Below, piece after piece: positions 26,271 through 36,900 of a stretch of DNA of 64,000 nucleotides. Each line of letters begins with the position of its first letter. Position 1 is the first letter of the stretch. Below the pieces are notes generated by a model. It was not told the origin of the DNA. It saw only the letters and a list, made by a program, of their open reading frames with translations, and did not search any database. The stretch lies in NCBI GenBank assembly GCA_958496175.1, contig OY292279.1, forward strand, positions 21,142,001 to 21,206,000, read 5' to 3'. A program made the position numbers and the translations under genes. This DNA is from Sisyra terminalis (Eukaryota; Arthropoda; Insecta; Neuroptera; Sisyridae).

Positions 26271-26600
26271 ATGTATTTATTTTTGTTAAAATAATATTTT
26301 TGACTATATTTTTGTGGCTTTGCACCTCTTTAAAATTTCACCAGAAGTATGATGAAATTAATGAATGACCCCAACTAGGTTTAGCCACTTGAAAATTGTT
26401 TTCCTTTTACTTATGAAAAACATACCGAAATGAATAAAAAATTTACTTTATTAAAAAAAGTCTCTTTTTTTCTAAATTGACATAAAACTTACATAAAACT
26501 TTGGTAGGGTTTAAAATATCCTTCGCAATCAAGGGTTAAATATAGTGTGAAGAGTAAAATTGAAGGAATTGTGCTTAAATAAGTAAAAACATGTTTGCTG
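26271..26600 (+). repeat. Tandem array unit R2c
   Basis: Third unit: CCAGAAGTATGATGAAAT, ACCCCAACTAGGTTTAGCCA, TTGAAAATTGTTTTCCTT, CGCAATCAAGGGTTAAATAT and GTAAAAACATGTTTGCT. It ends just before the candidate promoter zone. Confidence 0.7.
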
Positions 26601-26699
26601 AAATTTGGGATTGGTCTATTAATTTACTTATTTTTTTTTTCATAAATGATTGGAGGTGGAAATTATTTGAAAAAAGTTGCAAATTTTAATGGTAAAATG

Positions 26700-27583
26700 A
26701 AATTTTCCAGGAAAATAAAAACGATAGATATATGTTGCCACCACATAGTATAGCGATATTGTAACCGAGACGCCATTGAACGAAAGTGACGTATATTTTG
26801 ATCGTGGCAGCTCTCTCTGTTTGTTGGTAAGTGAATGTTTTTAATAAACGATTGTTGTTTTTTAACACAAGGTAAGTGAAATCCAAGTTGTGTTAGTTCG
26901 TCAGTTGGGTTTAAATTGTCATGGTGTTAGAACGTACTTCACTAAATTAGCTCCACCACTTCATCATTTCACGTTCAACTCACAGTTTCATAAATCTGAC
27001 AACACTCCAATCGACAACAATCGACAACAATCAACCGATTTTGTGCTGAAAGTTTTACTTCTTAAAAAGAAAATTGTTCAAATATTTGTGTGAAAACTTC
27101 AGTTTTTTCCAATAATTTTCTCGACTAGTTTGCTCGCTTGTTCGCTCGTTGAAATCACGTAGAAATCTCAATTTAGAAATCGCAGAAAATTCTATTGAAA
27201 AATCGTTTGAGATGGCGACAACGTAAAATAAAAAAAAATACATAATAAAAACAAAAGCTACTGAAAAACGCTAACCGAATCGGTAAATAATCGATCCAGT
27301 CTAATCAATAACTCACTAATCAATTGCATAATATATATCTAATGAAAAGTTGCATAATTTTTCCTTCATTTTCTAATAATGACAAGTTACAAACAAAAAA
27401 GGAAAAATTCATATAAAAAACGAACATCAAGTGATTGACATTTTATAAAAATAATTTTCTTTAAATATTTTTTACAATTTTTTCTGTTAAAATACTGTGA
27501 TAATTTAAATTTCGCGCTCGTTTGTTATACTCGGGCAGTATCGTGCTAATTTTTTGTTGTTGTTGTTTAATAACTCAACTAAG
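26700..27583 (+). promoter_or_regulatory. Candidate promoter and alternative 5' exon zone
   Basis: This zone is less AT-rich and more CpG-containing than its surroundings. It carries three strong donor sites on + within 760 bp: TTG|GTAAGTG (exon end 26826), CAAG|GTAAGTG (26871) and TAAG|GTAAGTC (27583). Initiator-like motifs occur, including TCAGT near 26900 and GGGCAGTATCGTG at about 27533-27545. A CT-rich AGCTCTCTCTG stretch lies at about 26810. No coding frame runs into any of the donors, so these would be non-coding first exons, possibly alternative promoters, of the gene whose start codon is at 41321. It is placed by splice consensus and composition only. Confidence 0.35.
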
Positions 27584-28033
27584 GTAAGTCTTAATTAAAC
27601 AGTGATTATTACCAAATCATTTTCTTCTACTTATTTTTTTTTTTCATAAATTTTCTTTTTCTTTGCTTGAATTAAACTGTACAATTCGAAATATATATGA
27701 ATTGAAAATGAATCGTTGCATGTGTATGGGTTTATAGGAAGGTAATTCTGAAGTGTAGAATTTTACTTTCACTCTTTTGAGCCAATGTTATTTTTAAGAT
27801 GGTAGAACGTCGATTTATAATGTTGAAAATGTAAAGGTATTATAATATAATGTTACATTCACTTTTATTTTATTATATTATCATGTCTACATCGGAGAGG
27901 CTTGTCTTAAAATTTTGTATCGGTCATGCATGCATAGCCTTTTGTGTTCTCCAATTTATGCACATTTACAGTAATGCACTGTTAGTAGCCAAAATTAGTT
28001 CATTGAGACTAAATTTTACGATTTAGTTTCAAC

Positions 28034-28065
28034 AATTCCAGGCCAAGCCTGGTAAGCCTTGGCGC
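28034..28065. repeat. GC-rich palindrome cluster
   Basis: CCAGGC-CAA-GCCTGG is a perfect hairpin, overlapped by a second pairing GCCAAGCC...AAGCCTTGGC. Confidence 0.6.
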
Positions 28066-29291
28066 GTTTCTAACATTAAAGACGGGAACTCATAAAAACA
28101 TGCTCAATAAAACAAATCTCTTGTTGAATAATTCAAATTCTAAACATACCCAATTATTTTTGTCGGTCTGGCTTCTTTTCATCCAATTTTATTCCATCTC
28201 TTCTCTATAAACATCCCTTTCTACAATGGAAAAAAAACAGACAATCTTCCTAGAATTCAAATGTCAAAAAATTATCTTAATCCAGCAAAAAAAAAATCCT
28301 AAAAACAAATCCTAAAAAATGGGTAATTTCGGCGGTTCATTGAAATATTTGAATACTAATGGAATTGTAACTTTAATTGATTTTTTATGTACATAAAATT
28401 GTATTTTTTTCTAATATAAAACACGTTCGGCCAAAATTTTTTCATGTTTCGGCGAATACTTTTCGGTGAAAAATGCGGATTGAAGAAAATCATTGTTGAT
28501 AACTAAATTCTAAGCTGGATTCTTAGGCACTGAAAAAAAAACTCTTAATTTTTATTTCACTTGGTATTAGGTAGGTAGAGATTAAAGTATGAAGAGGTTT
28601 TCCTTTTAATTCTTAAGAAAAAATATTTTAATCTTTTCAAGAGAATTGGATTTAAAGTAGACAAATAAGAACAAAGAAAAAGTTTTTTGTTGGTTTTTTA
28701 TTATGATCTCTTTAATCTATACAATTGTAATGAAAAATAAGTACTTAAGAAAATATTTAATTTATACTTCTTAATAAAATAAGCTAGCTAAACATTTTCG
28801 AATACAATAAATTTATAAAATTCAAATTTTAAAAGAACAGTATCAGAAACAGCGATTTTTTTTAAAAACGCACTAGAAATTATCACTAAGAATTTTTCTT
28901 AACTTCTTATACAACTTAATGAAAATATAATAACTGGGAATAGGAATCTTTTTATAAGGAAAAACAAAGTATAATAAATAATTTGAAAACTAAAGATCAT
29001 GTAAAATGAAAAAATGAAGTTTTTGAAACTTAGGGTTCATTTTTATCGTATGTTGAGCTTTAGACAAATTTTCCGACCTTGATTTATTAAAATATAAGCT
29101 ATTTTTGCAATGAAAATATTTGAAAAATCTTGAAAGAATTATGATAAAAAAGCTTTGGTCATTTAGTTTCTAAAAAATTAAATAGTTAAAGTTTTGACAT
29201 TAAAATTAATTTTGTGTTTTATTTTATTTTTTCATTTTTTTATTTTACCTACAATAAATCAATAGTATAATGTCATATCAATAGTATAATA

Positions 29292-29490
29292 GTATTAATA
29301 TAAATTCTTAGAGGACTAGGATCAAAAATATGCAGTTAAAACTTGATTTTTACTCACGACGTTTCGGCCCTTTTATTGAGCCTTCCTCAGGCGTTCATAA
29401 AGATTCAATAAAGAGGCCGAAACGTCGCGAGTAAAAATCAAGTTTTAATTGCTTATTTTGATCCTAGTCCTCTGAGAATTTGTATTAATC
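29292..29490. mobile_element. Foldback element bearing a hammerhead-like motif
   Basis: Two arms of about 75-100 bp: the left has CTTAGAGGACTAGGATCAAA, AACTTGATTTTTACTC and ACGTTTCGGCC. The right, reversed, has CTCAGAGGACTAGGATCAAA, AACTTGATTTTTACTC and ACGTTTCGGCC. The pairing is still visible in the centre (CTTTTATTGAGCC against CTCTTTATTGAATC). Confidence 0.8.
29352..29396 (-). ncRNA. Candidate minimal type I hammerhead ribozyme
   Basis: On the minus strand it reads CTGAGGA (core CUGANGA), one extra A, stem II GGCTC/GGGCC (5 bp with one G-U) around AATAAAA, then GAA, the self-complementary ACGT, and C at the expected cleavage site. Stem I is weak (CGC against GTG, then mismatches). The opposite foldback arm keeps only the 3' half. 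The fit is to the known consensus; activity is not shown. Confidence 0.45.
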
Positions 29491-30127
29491 TGTAATCACC
29501 AAGGATCTGAAATTTAACAATAGTATAATTAATCAAAGTGTTTGATATATTCTCCAAATACGTAATTCAATTGCCGAGCAACTTCATCAGTGGCCATCAA
29601 GTAGCATTAGAATGCTTCTCATTTTCTCCTAACAAGGATTTTAGGACCTTATTTTTAAAAAGTGAGTTATTTGTAAAAAAATTACGAATTATGGAATTTT
29701 TGGAAAAGAAACAGTCAATTGAAAAATAAAATTTGATAAAAACCTTAGAATTTATAGAAATTTTGAAAGAAAAACTTATTTGAAAAATTAAAATATAGAA
29801 TTCGCCTCTAAATATTTTCGAATCAAAAATAAAACTTTAACGTAGTAATTTTGTCCATTTAAATAGAAGATATTTAAAAGTTAATTTATTTTATAGAAGT
29901 GGATGCAATGTGAATTTCAACTAAATTTTCATTCCATTCTTTAAAAAATTAAAAAAATCATTATGTTTGAAAAATTAACCATACAAAAATGAAAAACTTA
30001 TATACAAAGAAACTATTTTTGTCAAATTGGTTTCCTAATTTTTTTTTTCAATTCTTGATGTTGTTTTTAATTTCTCTTTTGGCTTTTATAATAACTTAAA
30101 AGACAATTTGAACAATATGATCTATCT

Positions 30128-30350
30128 TACTGGTGACCGAGTGGTCAAGGTGGCCGCTCCAAAGCTGTTAGGTGTTGGGTTCAGATCTAGAATCGAGCAA
30201 ATTTTACTTATTTTTTGATTACGAATTTTTACTAATCCAAGATTCGTTAAGGGCTTCATATAAAACGATGGCAAATAACAATTTTCATATTTTTCATCAC
30301 TCTAGAATCGCTTAAGACCATGTTAATTACAAAGCAACAATAAATGACAA
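30128..30350 (+). mobile_element. tRNA-derived SINE with two 3' tails
   Basis: The head TTACTGGTGACCGAGTGG and GGTGGCCGCTCC lead to GTTGGGTTCAGATC (damaged B-box). A first diverged tail at 30233-30280 (AAGATTCGTTAAGGGC, AACGATGGCAAATAAC) is followed by a second at 30298-30350 (CACTCTAGAATCGCTTAAGA, AAAGCAACAATAAATGACAA). Confidence 0.75.
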
Positions 30351-31979
30351 ATAAAAAAATAATTCAATTTATGCAACAAATAAATTCACCATAGATTTTT
30401 GCGAAGAAAAAATTTCTTCAAAACCAACTACCTGCTTACTCCAAAAATTCACGTAATACGTCCAAGTAGGTAACATAAAAAAATCTTCCTCCAACAAAAA
30501 ATCAGCCAAACCACAATAACGAATAGTAAAATATAGAAATGAAACAATCACATAAAATTACATAACGTCTTTCCCGCACGTTTTTATTCCATTAATTTTT
30601 TTCTAATTTTCTGTAAAATGTTTCATATTGTTTTTATTACACTCCATTATTGCGTTACATTATGCATTAAAGTGAATTTCTCAATCAACAGTAAAGCTGA
30701 ATATGATGGACTGAAACTATTATAACTTTTTTTTATTATTAAACACAAATATTACCGCAAATTAATTCCTAAAAGTGAAAGACATAAAACAAATAGACGA
30801 CTTATTATTCTTTTTTAAAAGCACTTATAACTTCCTATAATTAGTTTCTATAATTAAATGGAGACCTAAATAGGAAAAAAAATCTTATATATAGTATGGT
30901 TGATGAATTGAAAGAGTAGAGTTTAATTTAAAATAAAATATACATAAAAAAGTTTGGTTTTTTTAAAATAAAACGAGTGTGAATTAGATAATATATTGTG
31001 TTGATATTTCCTTGGTTGAAAAGGTTAAAGAAGAAATTGTGTGAATTGTAAGAGATTTTAATCATTTTTTTTCATAGTTGAGGCTTTATTAAAATAAATA
31101 AAAAAATCTAGCAAAACTTAAGAGATTTTGGTTGTATTGCTGGGTAAATTGATCATAATTTTTGGATATAGGAAATAATTGACCCGCCTTGAATAGAAAT
31201 ATTATTCCAACATATGGGCGACAAATATATACACTTTCTGTATTCAACTGGCAAAACCACTTTTAGATATTCCGTTTATTTTATTTTATTTTTTTTTTTA
31301 TAAAATTTTTAGTAGCTCTCTTCTTCGAGCCGTACAGAAACAAGTCATGAATTATTAATTTCAAAAAATAACCTTTAGCGTTTCTCTTACTGGCACACGG
31401 CATGACACAATTGTCTCACTCTGACCCGTGCTATATTAAACTTATCCATTACAAAAATTTGCATTTTATTTCTTTGATTAAACTTATATATATTGAAATA
31501 TCCAAAATGTTCAATAGAAGAAACCGAAGATTCCTATCGCGAAGAGAAATGTAATAGTGAAGTCAAAAAATTCTGACTTTTTCCTAATTGCCAAAAGATT
31601 TCTTCCTTAACAAAAACCATATTTCTACTTCTAAAAAAAAAGAAAATCAAAGGTTCCTGTACTTAAATAAAACTTATTCTTCACTGCGAAAACTTGCACT
31701 AACAATTATTTATAATAATTGAAAAATTATCAATATTTTTCAAAAGTTTTATGTCGGTTCAATGAAATTTATTTTCGATTACATAACGTGTAATATTTAT
31801 TCACTTATTAAAAGTGTGAAAATAAAAACAAATATTTAAAATGACTCCAACCAACGCGTTCTTTTCCGTCAAAGACTCAAATAAAATAAAAATATTTTTA
31901 ATTTTGTCGAATCTTCAAAAGTTGAAAACTTTTTATTACTAGAGTGCTCCAAAAATTATCATCACTTTCTAACAACCAA

Positions 31980-32100
31980 AGTTTTGGCGACTCTAGAGCT
32001 TACAAAAATCCGTAAGCCGACAAGTGGTGAAAATTCGATCGTCACAAAATTCAAGACTAACGCTTATTAGTATTAAAGCGGGCATTTTTAGCTTTCGTCA
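31980..32100 (-). mobile_element. tRNA-derived SINE, degraded
   Basis: On the minus strand the body blocks CTTACGGATTTTTGTAAGC and CTCTAGAGTCGCC remain. The tRNA-like head is nearly unrecognisable. Confidence 0.5.
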
Positions 32101-33111
32101 ATGAATCCAAGAGTGTTTCTTAGACGATACACAATGCTTTATAAAATTGGGAACTGTAGGAAAAATATTCATAAAAGAAAAGGAAAATATGTTTGTTGAA
32201 AAGAAGTTTGTAAACAAAATGAAAACACTCATTGATATATTTTGAAAACATATCAAATTTCAATAACTTTCTTTGATTAGAACTTGGAAAATACAAATTT
32301 CTTTTTTTTTATTAATCTTAGTAAAAAACAAATGCACATTTAAAATATCAGTAACTTAAGGGGGTCTCCCCTACCATGAGTTGAAAAATCGATTTTTCTT
32401 TCAGTTGATGTTTCTTTAACATGTCTTAAATATGTGGCAAAGTATTTTTTTTTTCAAATTGGAAGTCGTTATAAACATGGAGTCGTTACAAAGATACATA
32501 AATCATTATAATTTTAACCATTCTAGAAACTTTAAACGCGTTTTTCTCAAATATGAATTTTTCAAGTTTTCCTTTACCATATCTCAACCACGGTTCGACC
32601 AAATGCCTTCCAATTTATGCATAAGAAAATGCATAGAAAAAGTTAAAATCATCAAAAAAAAAATCTGAATATTATTATTTGTACTTTAAAATAAAAACAT
32701 AAAAAAAAAATATTAAATTTCAACTTCTATTCTACCTTTTCTATCTTGTCATGTTCTATCCTATCATTGGTTCCCAAAAAAAAAAAACTAAAAAATGATT
32801 TTGTCACACGGAAGAGCCCACTTATTAACTGATTCTACTAATTTAAATGAAAAATTATTTTCATTTTGTGCTGTAAACTTAGAGGAATACGAGGAATAAA
32901 CAAAAAAGAATACCAGAACTGTACTTTGAGACAGTATTTAAGAAATAATGATTGGGAAATATAAAGAATTCGGTGAAAAAATCGACAATAATGGCTTCTA
33001 TTTTTGTTATTATTTTAGGTATAAATCATTTCTTGAACAAATACTATCTTCTTAATAGAAAATATTTTAACTATTTCTTTGGCTTCTAAATTTCTCATGT
33101 CATAGTTGAAG

Positions 33112-33690
33112 CTGTGCGAAAAAAGTATCTAAGTTACTTTAAAGTAACAAAATCCCTTTATAGTATTTAAGATATTGCATCTTAGTACCTCTATTTTTTG
33201 GTAAAAGAAACTAGTATGTTAGGTACTTTTTAAAAAGAATAACGGGTATATCTTGTAACTAAAAAAATATTTTAGATACTGAAAAGTAATTTAAATACCA
33301 ACATATTGAGAGATATAATATTGATTTTTATTTTATATTAAACCTCAAATATTAAAATTCTATTGTTTTTATAATCGTTTAGGCATACATATAATTTCCT
33401 TTTTCCTAAGTCAATAAAGATCATAAATACATTATCTGGTTCCCTAATAACTTTTATCTAATTTGTTACGAAATTTAGTACTTACAAAGTATAAAAAGCA
33501 ACTACAATAGTATACTTTTCAGTATCTTAAAAAGTAACATAAATTTATTGTTTAAGTTCCTTTTTTTATAGTAACTGTTAAAGATATATAATGTAACTTC
33601 GAATTATTAAAAAAAGTAACTTATTTCGTATCTTGATACTTTCCAAAAGTATCTTTGATCACAGTAACTCTAACAGCCATTTTACACTTT
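33112..33690. mobile_element. Possible DNA element rich in GTATCT/AGTAAC motifs
   Basis: Many short direct and inverted motifs (AGTATCT, AGATACT, AGTAAC, GTTACT) crowd both ends: GCGAAAAAAGTATCTAAGTT on the left, GATACTTTCCAAAAGTATC on the right. Such subterminal arrays are known from hAT-like elements. Ends and target duplication were not defined. Confidence 0.35.
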
Positions 33691-35114
33691 TAATAGAAAA
33701 AACTTTTTCCGCACCTGGAGTACCTAAACAATATTATTATTTTAAAATATACATAAAACTATACTCGATATATGAACGCTTAATTGAATGAAATGAAGGA
33801 TTGCATAGAAATAAATCTATACCGATTATATTAAGAACACTGTAGTGTAATTGAAGTTAAAATAACGTTGAACAAACGAATATATTGTAAAACAATGTAA
33901 TACCTTTTTGTAGAGCTTGGGATTCTCTACAAAAATATTTTTACAACTTTTTTGTAGATATTTTTTCCCATTTTGGCATTTTGTTTTTACGAGATATTTT
34001 CTTTCAGAAAAAATTGTTTTCTCTTCTAAATGAAAAGGAAAGTTCTAATTACTGGAAAATACTGGTAAGGGGAAGAACCAGCATATAAGCAAGTTTTCTC
34101 GATTCTAATTATTGGAATACTCTTTAAAACGATATGTTCGAACTTTAATTAAGGTGAACTCCTTTTGAATTTTTTGATAAAAAATTAAATATCCGTTTCA
34201 TTTGTTTTTCAAATGAAAATTAATAACACTTTTCCCAACAATGTTTAATTTCTATAATATTTTTAAAGATTCTTGAGATGTATTATAGTAAACTACACTT
34301 ACAGTACCTTATACTTTACATTGATGTAGCAAGAAACCGTAGCAAAATTCAGTGTCCACTGGTTTTTCTCCAAAAAAAAAAAAAAAAAAATATAGTTAAA
34401 AAAATTACTGATCTCTTCCTTTACTTTGATACAAAAATTTTAATCTCCAACGGCTTAGTATCTTCATCTTTTGTAATACTTAGATATTATGGTACAACTA
34501 CAAGTTATGTAAAAACAAAACGTGATTTTGTAAGCACAAAGTTACCTCATTACATTAACTTTTCCCAATTAATCCGAATATTATGGCACTAAAATCGATA
34601 TTCAAACCGTTGAATTTTAATAAAAAAAACTTTTTTTAACTAAATTATTTTGCATACTTTCCATTTTACTGAGCCAAATATATTAATTAAAAAATCGCAA
34701 AAAATTTCGAAAAACTATTGATATATTAATCCAAACAGTTATTTGGAAAAGTGATTGTCAAATTTAATTTAATTTTAATTAAATTATCTTTTTGTGTTTT
34801 AATTAAAAAGTAAGTGTCATAAGTCATTTATCTTAAAATAACAATTTTTGTTATATAAATATGAAAAGGTTAAATGGTAAAAAGTTGGATTTTTACTAAA
34901 TAAAAAACTGACATTTGAATAGTAACTTCTTTTTTATGTGTATGCTTACTACTGCTATTTGAATAAAATGTTAATTGATTCTACAATTAATAGTTCAAAT
35001 TTAATATATATTAGTTTAACCGTCTATTTTATGATTTTGATAAATTGATAAAGAAAAAAATTGTGTCAAAGATGAAATTTGCTGTTAAGAACTTTAATCC
35101 GCTTATGTACTGAT

Positions 35115-35705
35115 GGTCCATTCATTAATTACGTAAGGATAATTTTGATGACTTTTAATCCTCTCTACCCACATGTAAGGATACATAAGACTTCTCGGAT
35201 TTCTCCCACCCTCCTTTTTAACTTGAGATTATATCTCGTTTTTCTAAATAAGAAAATGTTATAAAAAGATTAATTGTATTAAAACTTACAGTTTAACGTG
35301 GATTAAAAACTTTTGTTTTTAGCAAATAATAATTTTCTACTGTAAAAAGATTTATATTAAAATTATATTATTATTAAACCACTATTCTATCTTTGAAATA
35401 TTAATATTAGAATTGAAAATGATTTTTCAAATAATTTTCAAGTTCATATAAATCAGTAAAACTACAAAGAGGATTTAAATTCGGATTTAGGGTTTTGGAG
35501 AAATAGGATTTTTGTTACATTGTACCCTATAAAATAAAGATAACAATTCGGTATCCTAATTAGATTCTGAATAATGAATTTCTTTTTACAAAATATTACA
35601 TAAGAATTAGTTTCACCTCCTTCAATTCTCCCAACATGAAGACATGTATACATTTTTTTAATCCCTCTCCTTCTCAGTAGTCTAACGTAATTGATGAATG
35701 GCCCC
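35115..35705. mobile_element. Inverted-repeat DNA element with ATTACGT ends, about 590 bp
   Basis: The left end GGTCCATTCATTAATTACGT and the right end, reversed GGGGCCATTCATCAATTACG, are inverted repeats. They are followed on both sides by TTTTAATCCTCTC or reversed GAGAGGGATTAAAA-type blocks. GGGCCATTCATAAATTACGT-like ends recur in insect DNA transposons (recalled, not searched). No transposase frame was found. Confidence 0.6.
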
Positions 35706-35996
35706 TAAACTTCACTTAATAAAAAAATAAAATATAAAAATCCATAAGCTGCAAAGTAACTGGCGGTTTCAAATATATTATGGAGATCAGAGTATACAAA
35801 TTTTAATGTGTGCGGTAAAACCATTGAAGTCACTTGATGGAATATGTAATAGTATTAGTCTAAGTAAAGGAAACGACAAAGTACCTGATGGTACTTTAAA
35901 AACCAACTCATTTTGCTAGCATATTGAATGGATACTGCTTAATATAACTTTAAATCTTTTTAAGAAAAATCATTTGGTTTATTATCAATTTTGTTA

Positions 35997-36014
35997 TTGT
36001 TGTTGTTGTTGTTT
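35997..36014. repeat. (TTG)n microsatellite
   Basis: About five TTG units abutting a SINE fragment. Confidence 0.75.
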
Positions 36015-36092
36015 TACGACTCTAGGGTTAATAAAAAAACTATAAATTGACAAATATTGACAATTTGCTCAATACGAGCATCTAACCCAGCA
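36014..36092 (-). mobile_element. tRNA-derived SINE, 3' half
   Basis: Minus-strand blocks GGTTAGATGCTCGTATTGAG, TTGTCAATATTTGTCAATTT and AACCCTAGAGTCGTAA. The head is missing. Confidence 0.6.
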
Positions 36093-36149
36093 CTCATTCA
36101 ATAAATGAATTAATTACTAATTATTTATTGATCACTGCTATGAAGACAA

Positions 36150-36211
36150 AATAACAAAAAAACATAATAAAAAAAAACAAAATAACAAAAAAATATAATA
36201 AAAAAAATACA
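36150..36211. repeat. A-rich tandem duplication of about 31 bp
   Basis: Two copies of a unit built from AAAATAACAAAAAAA and ATAATAAAAAAAA, differing by about two bases. Confidence 0.75.
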
Positions 36212-36379
36212 CAAAGTAAGAATTCCTGTCACTAAATTTTCCTTCAAATAATCGCTATGTAAAACAAGTGCATGAGAGGCACAAAAAACAAAGACGTACA
36301 TGTATGAATTTGTACTTCTTTAGGCGCAGCATAAGAGTGAAAAAAAATATAATCAAGGACGTCGGTTACAGATATATCT

Positions 36380-36685
36380 TATTGAAGTTAATTTGTGTTG
36401 TTACGTTCACTGGAGTTTGTGATTCTAGATTGAATTAAATCTAATATCATTGCGCATGTGTCAAAAAGGCTAACTTTTCTTAAACTTAAAATATGAACCA
36501 TGCCAACTACGCGAGATAATAAATATGCTTTTAAAAACCAAAATATACCTTTACGGTTTTAAATTTAGTAGATTTTTCTTACCGACGAATATACAATTTT
36601 TTTGGTTAGTCACCAAATATTGAATTTTTGAATTGAGTGTAATTAAAAAATAATATTTTATGTAAATATAATAATACCCAAATGT

Positions 36686-36762
<77 letters not shown>

Positions 36763-36900
36763 ATTGTGTAAAATTTTAAATAACTGATTATTGTCATTTT
36801 TTTTTTGATCTGGCGATTTCATTCGAAAGTGTATGTGTGATTAACAGAAGTAAGCTAAATGCAAACGCTTGTTTGTTGAGATCCTTATTCTCAGTAAAAA
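36380..36900 (-). repeat. ACTAGTAG-family (RTE-like) repeat with internal TA microsatellite
   Basis: The minus-strand blocks match 5030-5452: GCATTTAGC, CACACATACACTTTCGAATG, AAATGACAATAATCAGTTA, TTTATTATCTCGCGTAGTTG, ACACATGCGCAATG and GTGAACGTAACAACAC. Confidence 0.55.
36688..36757. repeat. (TA)n microsatellite, about 35 units
   Basis: An uninterrupted TA run. It expanded within the interspersed repeat at 36380-36900 and produces a meaningless Ile-Tyr frame on the minus strand. Confidence 0.95.

Noticed and set aside
36150..36211. CRISPR-like direct repeats
   Set aside because: Two A-rich units without spacers: a simple tandem duplication.
36606..36797. Frame with Ile-Tyr repeats on -
   Set aside because: It is produced entirely by the TA microsatellite.
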